A stretch of DNA of 27,468 bases from a bacterium UBP1_UBA4783 (GCA_002403075.1 DHHB01000093.1:57274-84741), one strand, 5' to 3'; numbered from the stretch's first letter, positions 13,826 through 22,087 are shown. Numbers and translations are program-made. The notes: generated by a model from the letters alone, not told the origin.

Positions 13826-16613
13826 ATCCGAGGAAGAGGTCGACGCGCCAATCCCGTTCGATCGTCTCGAAGTCGGTCGCCCGGCTGAAGTTCACGCGCG
13901 CGACGGGCAGGTACCCGAGGTTGAGTTCGACGCCCGTCCCCACGCTCCCCAACCAGCCCGTATCGGAGAGGAATCCGCTCGCGCGGCCGGCGTCCAGGAA
14001 GAGCGAACCGCGCAGAATCGGAAACTCGATGAGACCCACGGGAAACTTCACGACGAGCCGGTCGAGGAGCGGAAAGCGGATCTCGCTGTTCACGAGCCAC
14101 GTCTGCGTCCCCGCGAACTGGCGGAAGCGGTAGCCGTGCAGGTCCCACGAGCCCCCGAGGTAAAAGAGCTGCAGATCGCTCCCCCACGCGCTTCTCGACA
14201 CGAAGCGCTGGGCGAAGACCACGCGGTCGCCGAGCGGAACGTAGTGGCGCGCGTCGACGTTCAGCGTGCGGCTCTCGAAGCGGTCGCCCGAGAGGTCGAG
14301 CGTGTTGCCGAAGACGACGGAGAGGCGCCGCCCGGCGAGCGGTCCGCCGACGTGCCAGCGTATGTTGTCGAAGGTGAACGAGAGATAGTTCGAAACGAGC
14401 CAGCTCGAGCCGCTGTGCAGACCGAGCCAGGTGAAATCGTCCTCGCGCTCCATGTTTCTCGCGATCGCGGTGATCCCGGCGCGGGCGAAGGTGTTGAGCG
14501 GATACACGAGGGCCGCGGTGACTCCGGTGCGCCGTTCGTACCGTATGAGATCCTGCGACGATCCGGTATAGCCGGCGAGACGAAAGGCGCCGACGGCCCA
14601 GTTCAGCCGGCGCGTGAGGTTCACGTACGTGACCGCGACGTTGAGCTTGTCGAGCACCTCGTCGAAATCGTCGGTGGCGGTGCCGAGGAGTCCGATGAAC
14701 TGGTGATCGCCGAGAATGTCGGTGAAAAAGAGCTGCGCCCCGTTTCCGGCGCTTCCGTAGTCGGGATCGAGGGCAAACGTCGCGCCGATAAAATCGAGTC
14801 CGAGCTTCATCCGGTAGTCGCGTTCGACGGCGCTCGACGCCGTGTCCAGCGCGCCGGGCGTCCATTCCGCCTCGTCGCACGCCGCGCCGCCGGCCGGCGC
14901 GGCGGACGCTCCGTCCCGGAGCGGCACCCGGTACGACCGGAACCCGCCGGCCTCGTAGGCCGTGCAGAGAAACGCTCCGTCGCCGCAGGGGGAAGGGCTG
15001 TAGACGCCCCCGAGGGCGTTCGTCAGTCTCGTCAACGCTCCGTCGCGCAGGAGGTACGCGTCGGGCGTCCCGGCGCGATCGGAGGAGAACAGAACGCCCG
15101 TTCCGTCGCGGAGCCAGCGCGGATCGACGTCCCGGAACCCGCCGCCCGTGAGCGGCTCGATCCCGCCGCCGGCGGGGTCGCAGACGTAGAGCGCGTACGA
15201 ATCGTCGTCCCCTCGGCACCGGTTCGAGCTCCACACGACGAGCGGAAGCGCCGGATGCCAATCGGGGCTCGCGTCGTCGTAATAATCGTCGGTGATCCGC
15301 GTAACGGCACCGTCTTCGAGCGAGCAGACGAACAGGTCCGACTTTCCCCCGCCGTCGATCGCCGAGAGCACGATCGAGCCTCCGTCCGGGGATAGCGACG
15401 GAGAGCTCAGTACGCGGCAACCGGGCACGCGGATCGCGCGGAGGACGCGCCGCGCTTCGACGTCATAGACGTAGACGGCGTCCTCCGCCCCCGCCTTCGA
15501 CACGAAGAGCAGCGTGTCCCCCCGCGCGTACAGGCGGCTGCGCATCGCGGGGATCGACTCGAACCTCACCGAGCTTCCTCCCCGCACGAGCGCGCGCCCG
15601 CGCGCCCGTCCGCCGCCGTCCCGCTCGAGCTCCATGACGTTCATGCCGCCGCGCGCCCACCCGACGCAGAACACGCGCCCGCCTCCGTCCGCTCCCCCGG
15701 CGCACACGGGGTGCATCTCGTAGGGCGATTTCGCGGACGAAAGCAACTCGCCGATCTCCTCCATCCCGCGGCGGTCGAGCGCCGCCGGATAGTATCTCCG
15801 GCGCAGATACGCGAGCCACTGATCGCTCAACGTCCGCATCGGAAGGCCGAGCGTGCGCTCGACGAGCACGGGAAAGCGGTCGTAGCGCCACCAGTTCCCG
15901 AGAAGGACCACGAGCGCCTCGTCGCCGAACCGCGTCGCGATGTAGCCGACGACGCTCTCCCCGACCTTGTACATGAGGTATGATCCCTCGATCCGCCAGA
16001 GCTCCTCGAGGGGATACACGAGGCCGTTCGTCGCGGCGTCCCGCATGAACAGGTGCGCCTCGGCGTCCGGCTCCGGGCGGGCGAGGTACTCGGCGAGCCC
16101 CTCGACGAACCACAGCGGCGGCCCTTCGTATCCCCACCGGCGTCTGCTCGACATGACGACGCGCAGTTTTTCGATCATGAGGGCGTGGACCATCTCGTGC
16201 CTGAACACATGGCGGAGCTTCGGGTAGGAGCCGGAGAACGGAAGGGCGATACGCCCCTTGACGAACTCCGTGAACCCCGCCGTCGATTCGGAGACGAGGT
16301 AGGGCGTCACGTTCGTTTCGCCGAAATCGTGATGCGTCCCGTAGAGAACGACGGGGATGCGCCGGTCGAACTCGACGCGGAAAAATCGAGAAAACTCCCG
16401 GTACGTGTCGTCGGCGATGCCGGCGATGAACTCGGCGACGGGCCGCTCGTCCGGATAGAAGTAGATCGCGAGGTGATCCGTCTCGAGGACCTTCCACTCT
16501 TTCGGCGCGTACAGCACCTTGTTCTTGCCGAAGGGATACTGGGCGCGGACGGCCCCCGGAACGCAGGCGAGGATCGCCGGCAACGCGATGAGAAGCGCGC
16601 GAATGCGGATCAT
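13815..16613 (-). CDS. Secreted HExxH metallopeptidase / TolB-like propeller / Omp85-like outer-membrane barrel fusion
   Basis: A 932-residue exported protein with three modules. A signal peptide (1-24, ending AVRA before QYPFG) leads to a peptidase MA-like gluzincin domain at about 40-280. It has H139-E140-x-x-H143 (FRHEMVHAL) and E171 in WFVEGLAEYLA as the likely third zinc ligand. Residues about 300-590 contain TolB/PD40-type propeller repeats (SPSLSPDGGSIVLSA, SPDWHPALPLVVWSS, DPRWLRDGTGVLFSS). Residues about 600-932 are rich in alternating hydrophobic strands. They contain DLHGYRF (824-830), resembling the Omp85 RGY loop motif, and end in a terminal Phe as outer-membrane barrels do. The ATG overlaps the dapF stop (ATGA). 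Function is unknown; I infer an outer-membrane-anchored peptidase or assembly factor. Confidence 0.85.
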   Translation of the reverse strand: MIRIRALLIALPAILACVPGAVRAQYPFGKNKVLYAPKEWKVLETDHLAIYFYPDERPVAEFIAGIADDTYREFSRFFRVEFDRRIPVVLYGTHHDFGETNVTPYLVSESTAGFTEFVKGRIALPFSGSYPKLRHVFRHEMVHALMIEKLRVVMSSRRRWGYEGPPLWFVEGLAEYLARPEPDAEAHLFMRDAATNGLVYPLEELWRIEGSYLMYKVGESVVGYIATRFGDEALVVLLGNWWRYDRFPVLVERTLGLPMRTLSDQWLAYLRRRYYPAALDRRGMEEIGELLSSAKSPYEMHPVCAGGADGGGRVFCVGWARGGMNVMELERDGGGRARGRALVRGGSSVRFESIPAMRSRLYARGDTLLFVSKAGAEDAVYVYDVEARRVLRAIRVPGCRVLSSPSLSPDGGSIVLSAIDGGGKSDLFVCSLEDGAVTRITDDYYDDASPDWHPALPLVVWSSNRCRGDDDSYALYVCDPAGGGIEPLTGGGFRDVDPRWLRDGTGVLFSSDRAGTPDAYLLRDGALTRLTNALGGVYSPSPCGDGAFLCTAYEAGGFRSYRVPLRDGASAAPAGGAACDEAEWTPGALDTASSAVERDYRMKLGLDFIGATFALDPDYGSAGNGAQLFFTDILGDHQFIGLLGTATDDFDEVLDKLNVAVTYVNLTRRLNWAVGAFRLAGYTGSSQDLIRYERRTGVTAALVYPLNTFARAGITAIARNMEREDDFTWLGLHSGSSWLVSNYLSFTFDNIRWHVGGPLAGRRLSVVFGNTLDLSGDRFESRTLNVDARHYVPLGDRVVFAQRFVSRSAWGSDLQLFYLGGSWDLHGYRFRQFAGTQTWLVNSEIRFPLLDRLVVKFPVGLIEFPILRGSLFLDAGRASGFLSDTGWLGSVGTGVELNLGYLPVARVNFSRATDFETIERDWRVDLFLGFNF

Positions 16614-17431
16614 GAACGCTCGTCATCCTCGAGAGAGAACGATCCGCGGAACGAAACGACGGCGGGACCGGCGAGCCGCGTGTCCTCGGCGCCGCCGGGG
16701 CCGGGAACGAAGTCCACGAAGAGGGTGTCTCCCCCCGACGTTTCGCAGGCGAGGGAGGCGTCCGCGAGTCCGAGGTGCGCGAGCACGGTCGCGACGACGA
16801 CGGCGCCCGTGCCGCACGCGAGCGTTTCGTCCTCCACCCCGCGCTCGTACGTCCGGTACGCGCAGCGGTCCCTGCCCGCGACGGAGACGACGTCGACGTT
16901 CGCGCCCGCCGGGCCGAGACCGGGATTGCCGCGTATCCGGCGGGCGAACGCCGCGAACTCCGGCCGCGCCAGGGCGAACGCGTCCCGGTCGACGACGACG
17001 GCGTGCGGCACGCCGCACATTCCGAAATGAACTTCCCCGGGAACTCCCCCGAGCGTGAGGCGAAGGCGCAGGCCGGTCACGGGGCCGATCCGTACGCGGA
17101 CGAGGGCTCCGTCGATCTCGGCGCGCACGATGCCGGCGCGCGTTTCGAAAGACATCGTCGTGCCCGCGATCCCGGCGTCGCGCGCGAAGCGCGCTGCGCA
17201 GCGGGCGCCGTTTCCGCACATATCCGCCTCGCCCCCGTCGCTGTTGAAGTAGCGCATGCGGAAATCGGCCGCGGCGGACGTCTGAACGAGGATGAGACCG
17301 TCGGCGCCGACGCCGCGGCGCCGGTCGCAGAGGGCGGCCACGGATCCCGCGGGGAGCCCGCGCCCGGCGCGATCGTCGATGACGACGAAATCGTTGCCGG
17401 CCCCGTGCATCTTCGCGAATGGAACTTCCAT
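16610..17431 (-). CDS. dapF: Diaminopimelate epimerase
   Basis: DapF interconverts LL- and meso-diaminopimelate for lysine and peptidoglycan synthesis, without a cofactor. The 273-residue protein has both catalytic cysteines: C72 in GGEADMCGNGARC and C206 in ETLACGTGA. It opens with the family-typical FAKMHGAGNDFVVID. I chose ATG 17431 because AGAGGAAG lies about seven bases upstream. An ATG at 17446 would overlap the lipoprotein stop as ATGA and add five residues. It is sandwiched between a lipoprotein and the outer-membrane fusion gene and overlaps the latter by four bases, so the three are probably co-translated as an envelope cluster. Confidence 0.97.
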   Translation of the reverse strand: MEVPFAKMHGAGNDFVVIDDRAGRGLPAGSVAALCDRRRGVGADGLILVQTSAAADFRMRYFNSDGGEADMCGNGARCAARFARDAGIAGTTMSFETRAGIVRAEIDGALVRVRIGPVTGLRLRLTLGGVPGEVHFGMCGVPHAVVVDRDAFALARPEFAAFARRIRGNPGLGPAGANVDVVSVAGRDRCAYRTYERGVEDETLACGTGAVVVATVLAHLGLADASLACETSGGDTLFVDFVPGPGGAEDTRLAGPAVVSFRGSFSLEDDERS

Positions 17432-17442
17432 GCGGCTTCCTC

Positions 17443-18495
17443 TCATTTCAGCGTCACGGGATCGAGCGTCCGGATCTCGCCCGGCTTCAGACGGAGCGTA
17501 TCGGGGAGCGATACGCAGGGTTCGTCGAGAACCCTCGTCGAGTCGGCCTCGTCGCGGTATCTCCCGCAGAGAGAATCGGGGTTCACGTCGACGAACGCGG
17601 AGAAGAGGTATTCCCCCGGCGGGACGCGGCTCACGACGAACGCCCCGCTGGAGTCGGCGCGGGCGAAAAGCCATCGTGCGCCTCGAGCGAGGGGATCGAG
17701 ACGGACGACGGGCGGGGCCGCGATCCCGCTCTCGTTCGCGACGACGCCCTTGAGAACGCCCGGCTCGTTCGGGTCGATGACCATGACCGCGATCTCCTCG
17801 ACGAGCGGGGAGATCGAAGAGAGAACGATCGTGTCCGGATAGATCAGTCCGAACTCCTTCCCGTCCGAGAAGAATCCGTCGCCGTCCTTGTCGATGAATC
17901 CGCGCAGCAGGAAACGCGCGTCGTTCGTCGGCAGCGCGCGGATCGCGAAGCGGCCGTCGCGCTCCGCGAAGGCGACGCGGGCGCGCTTCGTCGTGGCGAG
18001 ATCGGTCAGAGAGTCCTTCCGCGCGTGAAAGAGCTCGACCGCCCCCGCCGAGTCGGGCTTGCCCTTGAAGAACACCGCGCCGCGTATCTCGCCCCGGGCG
18101 ATCGAATCCGTCGTTGAGAAGCAGAGCACTCGCGCCTCGACGGCCGGCGCCTCGCGGTGAACGTCGCGGTAGCCGGGCATGAGCGTGAGACAGATCGTCG
18201 TCTCGGGGAGCAGCTTCTTGAAGCTGATCTCGAGCCGCTCCCCCTTCGCCGCAACGCGGTCGAAGGTCAGCGGCGGATGAACGAGGAGCCTGTTCTTGAA
18301 GCTTTCGCCGTCGATCCGCTCGCTGAAGACGAACGCCGGGCGCACGTCGCGGGAGACGCCGGCGGAGTCCGCGCTCGGAAAGACGGATACGATCCGCGGC
18401 GGCGTCTTGTCTTCCGGCCCGCCCGACGGCGCCTCCTGAACGGCGCAGCCCGAACACGAGAGGATCGCTCCGATCCAGATGGCGGCACGACGCAT
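17443..18495 (-). CDS. Ig-like domain lipoprotein (Big_5/SbsA-Ig type)
   Basis: A 350-residue secreted protein with a short signal ending in a cysteine-rich box (ILSCSGC). C17 is the likely lipidated residue, with C14 as an alternative. Next comes the SGGPEDKTPPRIVS motif that I recognise from a family of envelope lipoproteins in the Bacteroidota and relatives. An Ig-like beta domain spans about 31-130. Later segments (GRFAIRALP near 181-189, GEYLFSAFVDV near 295-304) look like carboxypeptidase-regulatory beta folds. DKDGDGFFSDGKE (202-214) resembles a calcium-binding EF-hand or dockerin loop. The start ATG 18495 has GGAGGAG upstream. It lies 56 bases after argF and ends against dapF. Function is unknown. 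Confidence 0.85.
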   Translation of the reverse strand: MRRAAIWIGAILSCSGCAVQEAPSGGPEDKTPPRIVSVFPSADSAGVSRDVRPAFVFSERIDGESFKNRLLVHPPLTFDRVAAKGERLEISFKKLLPETTICLTLMPGYRDVHREAPAVEARVLCFSTTDSIARGEIRGAVFFKGKPDSAGAVELFHARKDSLTDLATTKRARVAFAERDGRFAIRALPTNDARFLLRGFIDKDGDGFFSDGKEFGLIYPDTIVLSSISPLVEEIAVMVIDPNEPGVLKGVVANESGIAAPPVVRLDPLARGARWLFARADSSGAFVVSRVPPGEYLFSAFVDVNPDSLCGRYRDEADSTRVLDEPCVSLPDTLRLKPGEIRTLDPVTLK

Positions 18496-18551
18496 GATCC
18501 GCCGCTCCTCCCCCGCCGTCCGCGCGGAGGCCGCGTCCGAAACGTGACCCC

Positions 18552-19487
18552 TCAAGCCGTCCGTTCCCCGGGAACGAGCAGCGAGAGAATGGCGCGCTGA
18601 ATATGCAGGCGGTTCTCCGCCTCGTCGTAGACGGCCGATTGCGGCCCATCGATGACGGAATCGGTCACCTCGTCGCCGCGGTGCGCGGGCAGGCAATGCA
18701 TGAAGATCGCGGACGGCTTGGCGAGCCTCATGAGCCCGTCGTTCACCTGGAACGCGGCGAACACCTTCGCGCGCCGCTCCTTCTCGGCTTCCTGCCCCAT
18801 GCTCGCCCACACGTCGGTGTAGACGACGTCGGCGCCGCGAACGGCTTCACGCGGGTCGTTCACGACTTCGTACGCCGGGGATCCGTCGCGCTTGGCCCCG
18901 GCGACGAACGCCTCGTCGATCTCGTACCCCTTCGGCGCCGCGAGGACGAAGGTGAACGGAAACCGCGCCGCCGCGTTGAGCCAGCTCCTCGCGACGTTGT
19001 TGCCGTCGCCGATAAACACCACGCGCGCGCCGTCGATCGAGCCGCGGCGCTCGATCACGGTCATGACGTCCCCGAGCACCTGGCACGGGTGGAGAAGGTC
19101 CGTGAGCCCGTTGACGACGGGAACCGACGCGTTGCGCGCGAGCTCCTCGACGAGGCTCTGCTTGAAGGTCCGGATCATGATCGCGTCGACGTACCGCGAC
19201 AGCACCTGGCCGACGTCCTTCGGGGCCTCGCGGCTTTCGATCCCGATCTCCTTGTCCGTGACGAAGAGGCTCGAGCCGCCGAGCTGGCGCATCGCCACTT
19301 CGAAGCTGAGCCTCGTTCGCAGGCTCGGCTTGTGGAAGATGCACGCGAGCACCCGCCCCGGGTGGCTCGGCGGAAGGCGGAACGAGCGCGCGAGCGGCTT
19401 CTGCGCGGCCGCGACGCGCAGGATATGATCGAGCTCCTCCCGGGAAAATTCGCGAAGCGAGAGGAAGTCCTTTTTCGAAAGCTTCAT
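18552..19487 (-). CDS. argF: Ornithine carbamoyltransferase
   Basis: It condenses ornithine and carbamoyl phosphate to citrulline in arginine synthesis. The 311-residue protein has the carbamoyl-phosphate loop SLRTR (55-59), MIRTF, HPCQ (133-136), the ornithine-binding DVWASMG loop (225-231) and catalytic HCLPAHRG (264-271, C265). The SMG loop argues for a true ornithine enzyme rather than an acetyl- or succinylornithine form. ATG 19487 has AAAGGAG six bases upstream. The frame stays open further upstream but the composition there is not coding. No other arg gene is nearby. It heads a run that continues into the lipoprotein, dapF and outer-membrane genes. Confidence 0.95.
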   Translation of the reverse strand: MKLSKKDFLSLREFSREELDHILRVAAAQKPLARSFRLPPSHPGRVLACIFHKPSLRTRLSFEVAMRQLGGSSLFVTDKEIGIESREAPKDVGQVLSRYVDAIMIRTFKQSLVEELARNASVPVVNGLTDLLHPCQVLGDVMTVIERRGSIDGARVVFIGDGNNVARSWLNAAARFPFTFVLAAPKGYEIDEAFVAGAKRDGSPAYEVVNDPREAVRGADVVYTDVWASMGQEAEKERRAKVFAAFQVNDGLMRLAKPSAIFMHCLPAHRGDEVTDSVIDGPQSAVYDEAENRLHIQRAILSLLVPGERTA

Positions 19488-19663
19488 GCACGCTCCTTTG
19501 CAGAGAATGTATCGAACGGAATCATCGCCTGCGGCGACCCGTTCGAGCGTCGCGCTCGAGGGCGCCCGCGACGGCAATCCGTTTCAGCGAGCAGTCGTGC
19601 GGCCCCAAGGCCGCCTCCCCCCTTCCGATTCACCCCTCCCCGCCCCGACGGCGCATTTCCCAT
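19484..19663 (-). other. Possible 59-residue leader ORF ending in the argF start codon
   Basis: An ATG at 19663 with GAGGAG seven bases upstream opens a frame of 59 codons. Its TGA overlaps the argF ATG as ATGA, the layout of a translationally coupled leader. Against coding, the predicted peptide is a Gly/Arg-rich sequence without recognisable motif, and its third-position GC is clearly lower than in the neighbouring genes. It also competes with the promoter reading of the same AT-rich patch at 19664-19692. It occupies most of the 258-base gap between xerC and argF, and I see no other gene there. Confidence 0.25.
19599..19614 (-). other. GC-rich hairpin in the argF leader
   Basis: Six-base arms (19599-19604 and 19609-19614) close a four-base loop about 110 bases ahead of the argF ATG. 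There is no following U-tract, so it is not a standard terminator. It could shape the leader mRNA or be chance in GC-rich DNA. Confidence 0.3.
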
Positions 19664-19692
19664 AAGGTAACTCCTCGCCGCGGGCCGGACAA
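19664..19692 (-). promoter_or_regulatory. Candidate argF promoter
   Basis: TTGTCC (19692-19687), 17 bases and TACCTT (19669-19664) on the minus strand are a moderate match. This is the most promoter-like patch in the gap. Its -10 overlaps the region between the ribosome-binding site and ATG of the possible leader ORF, so the two readings exclude each other. Confidence 0.35.
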
Positions 19693-19721
19693 GCCCTCCT
19701 TTCCCTCCGTCCGCTCGCCTC

Positions 19722-19741
19722 GCGCCGCTCCGGAACGGCGC
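19722..19741 (-). terminator. Possible hairpin at the end of xerC
   Basis: Six-base GC arms (19722-19727 and 19736-19741) with an eight-base loop lie four bases past the xerC stop. No U-run follows on the minus strand, so intrinsic termination would be weak. It may mark a transcript end or an RNA-processing site. Confidence 0.25.
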
Positions 19742-19745
19742 CGAC

Positions 19746-20681
19746 TCACGAACGCGGATGAGCCTTGTCGAAGACGGCCCGCAACCGCTCGGTCGTGACG
19801 TGCGTGTAGATCTGCGTCGTCGAGAGGCTCGCGTGTCCGAGAAGCTCCTGAACGGCGCGCAGATCGGCTCCCGCGTCGAGGAGGTGCGTCGCGAACGTGT
19901 GGCGCAGGACGTGCGGGCTCATACGGGCGAGCGAGGCGGCGTGCTCGAGGTATCGCCGAACGATCCTCTGGATCGTTCGCTTGCTGATCCGTTCGCCGCC
20001 CCGTCCGGCGACGAGGGGATCGGAAAGCGCGGGGCCGAGAAAGGCGCCGAGACCCGCGCGGCTCTCGAACACGGCGGGCGCGGCTCGATAGCGCGTTTCG
20101 AGGTAACGCCGGAGGTGCTCCGCGGCCTTGCCGCCGAGCGGCAACATCCGCTCTTTGTTGCGTTTTCCCACGACGGATATCGTCCCGCGCTCGAAATCGC
20201 AGCTTCCGACGGAGCATCCCGCAAGCTCCGAGAGGCGCATGCCCGTTCCATAGAGGATCTCGAGGACCGCCCGATCGCGAAGCCCCCGCATCGTGTCGAG
20301 CGCGGGAATCTCCATCATGCGGTTCATCGCCTGCACGCTCGCGAATACGGGAAGGCTCCCGCCCGTTTTCGGAGCCGCGATGCCGAGCGTCGGATCGGCG
20401 GCGCAGAGCCCGCGGCCCGCGCAATACGCGAAGAAGCTCCTCAGAGAAGCGATCTTTCTCGCGACGCTGCGTTTCGAGTAGCCCTCCCGAGAGAGCCTCC
20501 CCAGAAACGAGCGCACGGCGAGCGGCTCCGCGTCCGAGAAATCGGGCTCGCGCGACAATCCGGCGCGGAGGTGATCCGTAAACTGGACGACGTCCCCCTC
20601 GTACGCCCTCATCGTCGCTTCCGACACCCGCTTCTCGATGCCGAGATGCAGGAGGTACGCTTTGAGCGCGTGAACGATCAC
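19746..20681 (-). CDS. xerC: Site-specific tyrosine recombinase, XerC/XerD type
   Basis: A 311-residue Xer-family recombinase with an N-terminal SAM-like domain (about 2-95) and a complete catalytic set: R149 (GTGMRLSEL), K173 (VVGKRNKER), H257 and R260 (HVLRHTFATHL), H283 (LGHASLSTT) and Y292. With the copy at 7158 it probably forms the XerC/XerD pair that resolves chromosome dimers at dif. The letter is tentative: linkage to trmFO/topA favours XerC, but its tail YTHVTTERLR recalls XerD. The start is GTG 20681 and no strong Shine-Dalgarno is visible. A cysteine-containing stretch (CSVGSCDF) sits where most family members have no cysteine. It follows mscL by 49 bases. Confidence 0.88.
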   Translation of the reverse strand: MIVHALKAYLLHLGIEKRVSEATMRAYEGDVVQFTDHLRAGLSREPDFSDAEPLAVRSFLGRLSREGYSKRSVARKIASLRSFFAYCAGRGLCAADPTLGIAAPKTGGSLPVFASVQAMNRMMEIPALDTMRGLRDRAVLEILYGTGMRLSELAGCSVGSCDFERGTISVVGKRNKERMLPLGGKAAEHLRRYLETRYRAAPAVFESRAGLGAFLGPALSDPLVAGRGGERISKRTIQRIVRRYLEHAASLARMSPHVLRHTFATHLLDAGADLRAVQELLGHASLSTTQIYTHVTTERLRAVFDKAHPRS

Positions 20682-20730
20682 GAGCCTACCGTATCACACC
20701 CTCGATCGCCGCGGCAAGCGTCCGCGCGCG

Positions 20731-21174
20731 TCACTTGAGATCCGACGTGCAGTGCGGGCATCGGATCGCCTTGATCGGCACCGAGGAGAAGCAGAACGGG
20801 CAATCCTTCGTCGTCGGCGCGGCCGCCGGCGCCGGGCGTTTCAGGCGGTTCATGTTCTTGATGACCATGAAGATCGCGAAGGCGACGATGAGAAAGTTGA
20901 CGATCGTGTTCACGAACGCGCCGTAGTTGAGCGTTACGGCGCCGGCCTCCTTCGCGGCCGCGAGCGAGGCGTACGGTCCGGGCACCCCGCCTCCCCGCAG
21001 CACGACGTAGAGATCGGAGAAGTTGACGTTTCCGAGCAGAAGACCGATCGGCGGCATGATCACGTCGTTCACGAGCGAGGCGATGATCGTGCCGAACGCG
21101 GCGCCGATGATGATCCCCACCGCCATGTCCATCACGTTGCCGCGCATGGCGAATTCCTTGAATTCTTTGAACAT
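20731..21174 (-). CDS. mscL: Large-conductance mechanosensitive channel MscL with C-terminal zinc-ribbon-like tail
   Basis: MscL is an inner-membrane pentamer that opens under high membrane tension to release solutes during hypo-osmotic shock. The 147-residue protein starts with the amphipathic MFKEFKEFAMRGN helix. It has TM1 at about 15-45 (DMAVGIIIGAAFGTIIASLVND), a periplasmic loop, and TM2 at about 86-106. Instead of the usual short tail it carries C125-x2-C128 and C139-x2-C142 (CPFC, CPHC), a small zinc-ribbon-like element in the cytoplasm. The ATG at 21174 has GGGAGGG upstream. It follows the DUF3078 gene by 28 bases. Confidence 0.96.
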   Translation of the reverse strand: MFKEFKEFAMRGNVMDMAVGIIIGAAFGTIIASLVNDVIMPPIGLLLGNVNFSDLYVVLRGGGVPGPYASLAAAKEAGAVTLNYGAFVNTIVNFLIVAFAIFMVIKNMNRLKRPAPAAAPTTKDCPFCFSSVPIKAIRCPHCTSDLK

Positions 21175-21202
21175 GCGAACCCTCCCTGCGTTTCGGGCCG
21201 TC

Positions 21203-22087
21203 CTAGTACAGCTTGTACGTGAACCCGAGCCCGAGCGTTTCCTTGAAGCGCCCGGCGAGATCCACCTCCTTGTCGTAGAGGAGCTGCGCGTAGAGCACGA
21301 AGACGATATGCTTCGTCACCGACGCCGACAGTATATTCTCCCAGTTGACGTCGGGGGCTCTCCAGTAGTTCTCGTTCGGAAGCCCCGCGAGATCGTCCGC
21401 GGACGACGAGAAGAAGGCCTTGTAGACGTACAGCTTGCTCGAAAACGTCCGCGTCGTGTCTCCGACCGGCGTCGTGAAATCGCTCACGAACTGCACCCCG
21501 CCGTCGTTCGTCCAGTGCGTCTCGCGCAGATCGGTCGCCTCGTCGCGGCGGTCCCGGTCGACCAGCTGCCGGAAGGCTCCGCCGAGGCGGACGCTCCATT
21601 CGCGCCGCTCCGCCTTGACGAGCACCTTCGCGATGCCGGCGCTCTCCGTGAGACGGAGCGGATTCGCGAGCCTCTCGTTCTCCCGGTCGCTTTCGTCGAG
21701 GAACTGCGACTCGACCCTTCCCGAGACGTACGGATCGACGAACCCGCCGAGCGTGAACCGGGCGATCGTCTCGAAGTCGACGAGATCGTTCACCTTGATC
21801 GGGTCGCGCCACTCCCGCGAGTCCTTGTCCTGATTGTGCTGCTGACCGAAAGAGAGCTTGAGCGTATTCTTCGAATTGACCTTCGTTCCGATCTGTTTTT
21901 CGAAGAGCGAGTTCGAATTGAACATCCAGGAGACCGTTGCGACCTCGCCGCCGACCCAGTTGTCGCTGTACGCGCCCTGCGTCAGGGTGAGACTCGCGTC
22001 GACCGATTTCGTCCAGGGCGCGGCGCGGGGCGCGCCCGAAAGGGCGGCGACGGCCGCCGCGACGAGGATGCGGATCGCCGATTTCAT
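21203..22087 (-). CDS. DUF3078 family envelope protein
   Basis: A 294-residue protein with a cleavable signal peptide (about 1-22, MKSAIRILVAAAVAAL then GAPRAA). The body is rich in alternating beta strands and polar residues (LTLTQGAYSDNW, NTLKLSFGQQHNQDKD). It ends in an aromatic strand (LGLGFTYKLY) typical of outer-membrane beta proteins. I recognise it as DUF3078, common in the Bacteroidota and relatives and without known function. The ATG at 22087 overlaps the ogt stop as ATGA and has AAAGGAG six bases upstream within ogt. It is probably co-transcribed with the S9-like lipoprotein, ogt and mscL. Confidence 0.8.
   Translation of the reverse strand: MKSAIRILVAAAVAALSGAPRAAPWTKSVDASLTLTQGAYSDNWVGGEVATVSWMFNSNSLFEKQIGTKVNSKNTLKLSFGQQHNQDKDSREWRDPIKVNDLVDFETIARFTLGGFVDPYVSGRVESQFLDESDRENERLANPLRLTESAGIAKVLVKAERREWSVRLGGAFRQLVDRDRRDEATDLRETHWTNDGGVQFVSDFTTPVGDTTRTFSSKLYVYKAFFSSSADDLAGLPNENYWRAPDVNWENILSASVTKHIVFVLYAQLLYDKEVDLAGRFKETLGLGFTYKLY

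Noticed and set aside
12169..14133. 654-codon plus-strand frame inside the methyltransferase/MTHFR gene
   Set aside because: Arg-rich frame-shifted shadow of the real gene, running on antisense to the barrel gene.
18552..19487. Acetyl- or succinylornithine carbamoyltransferase instead of ArgF
   Set aside because: The SMG ornithine loop (DVWASMG) and the general fit to ornithine enzymes favour ArgF.
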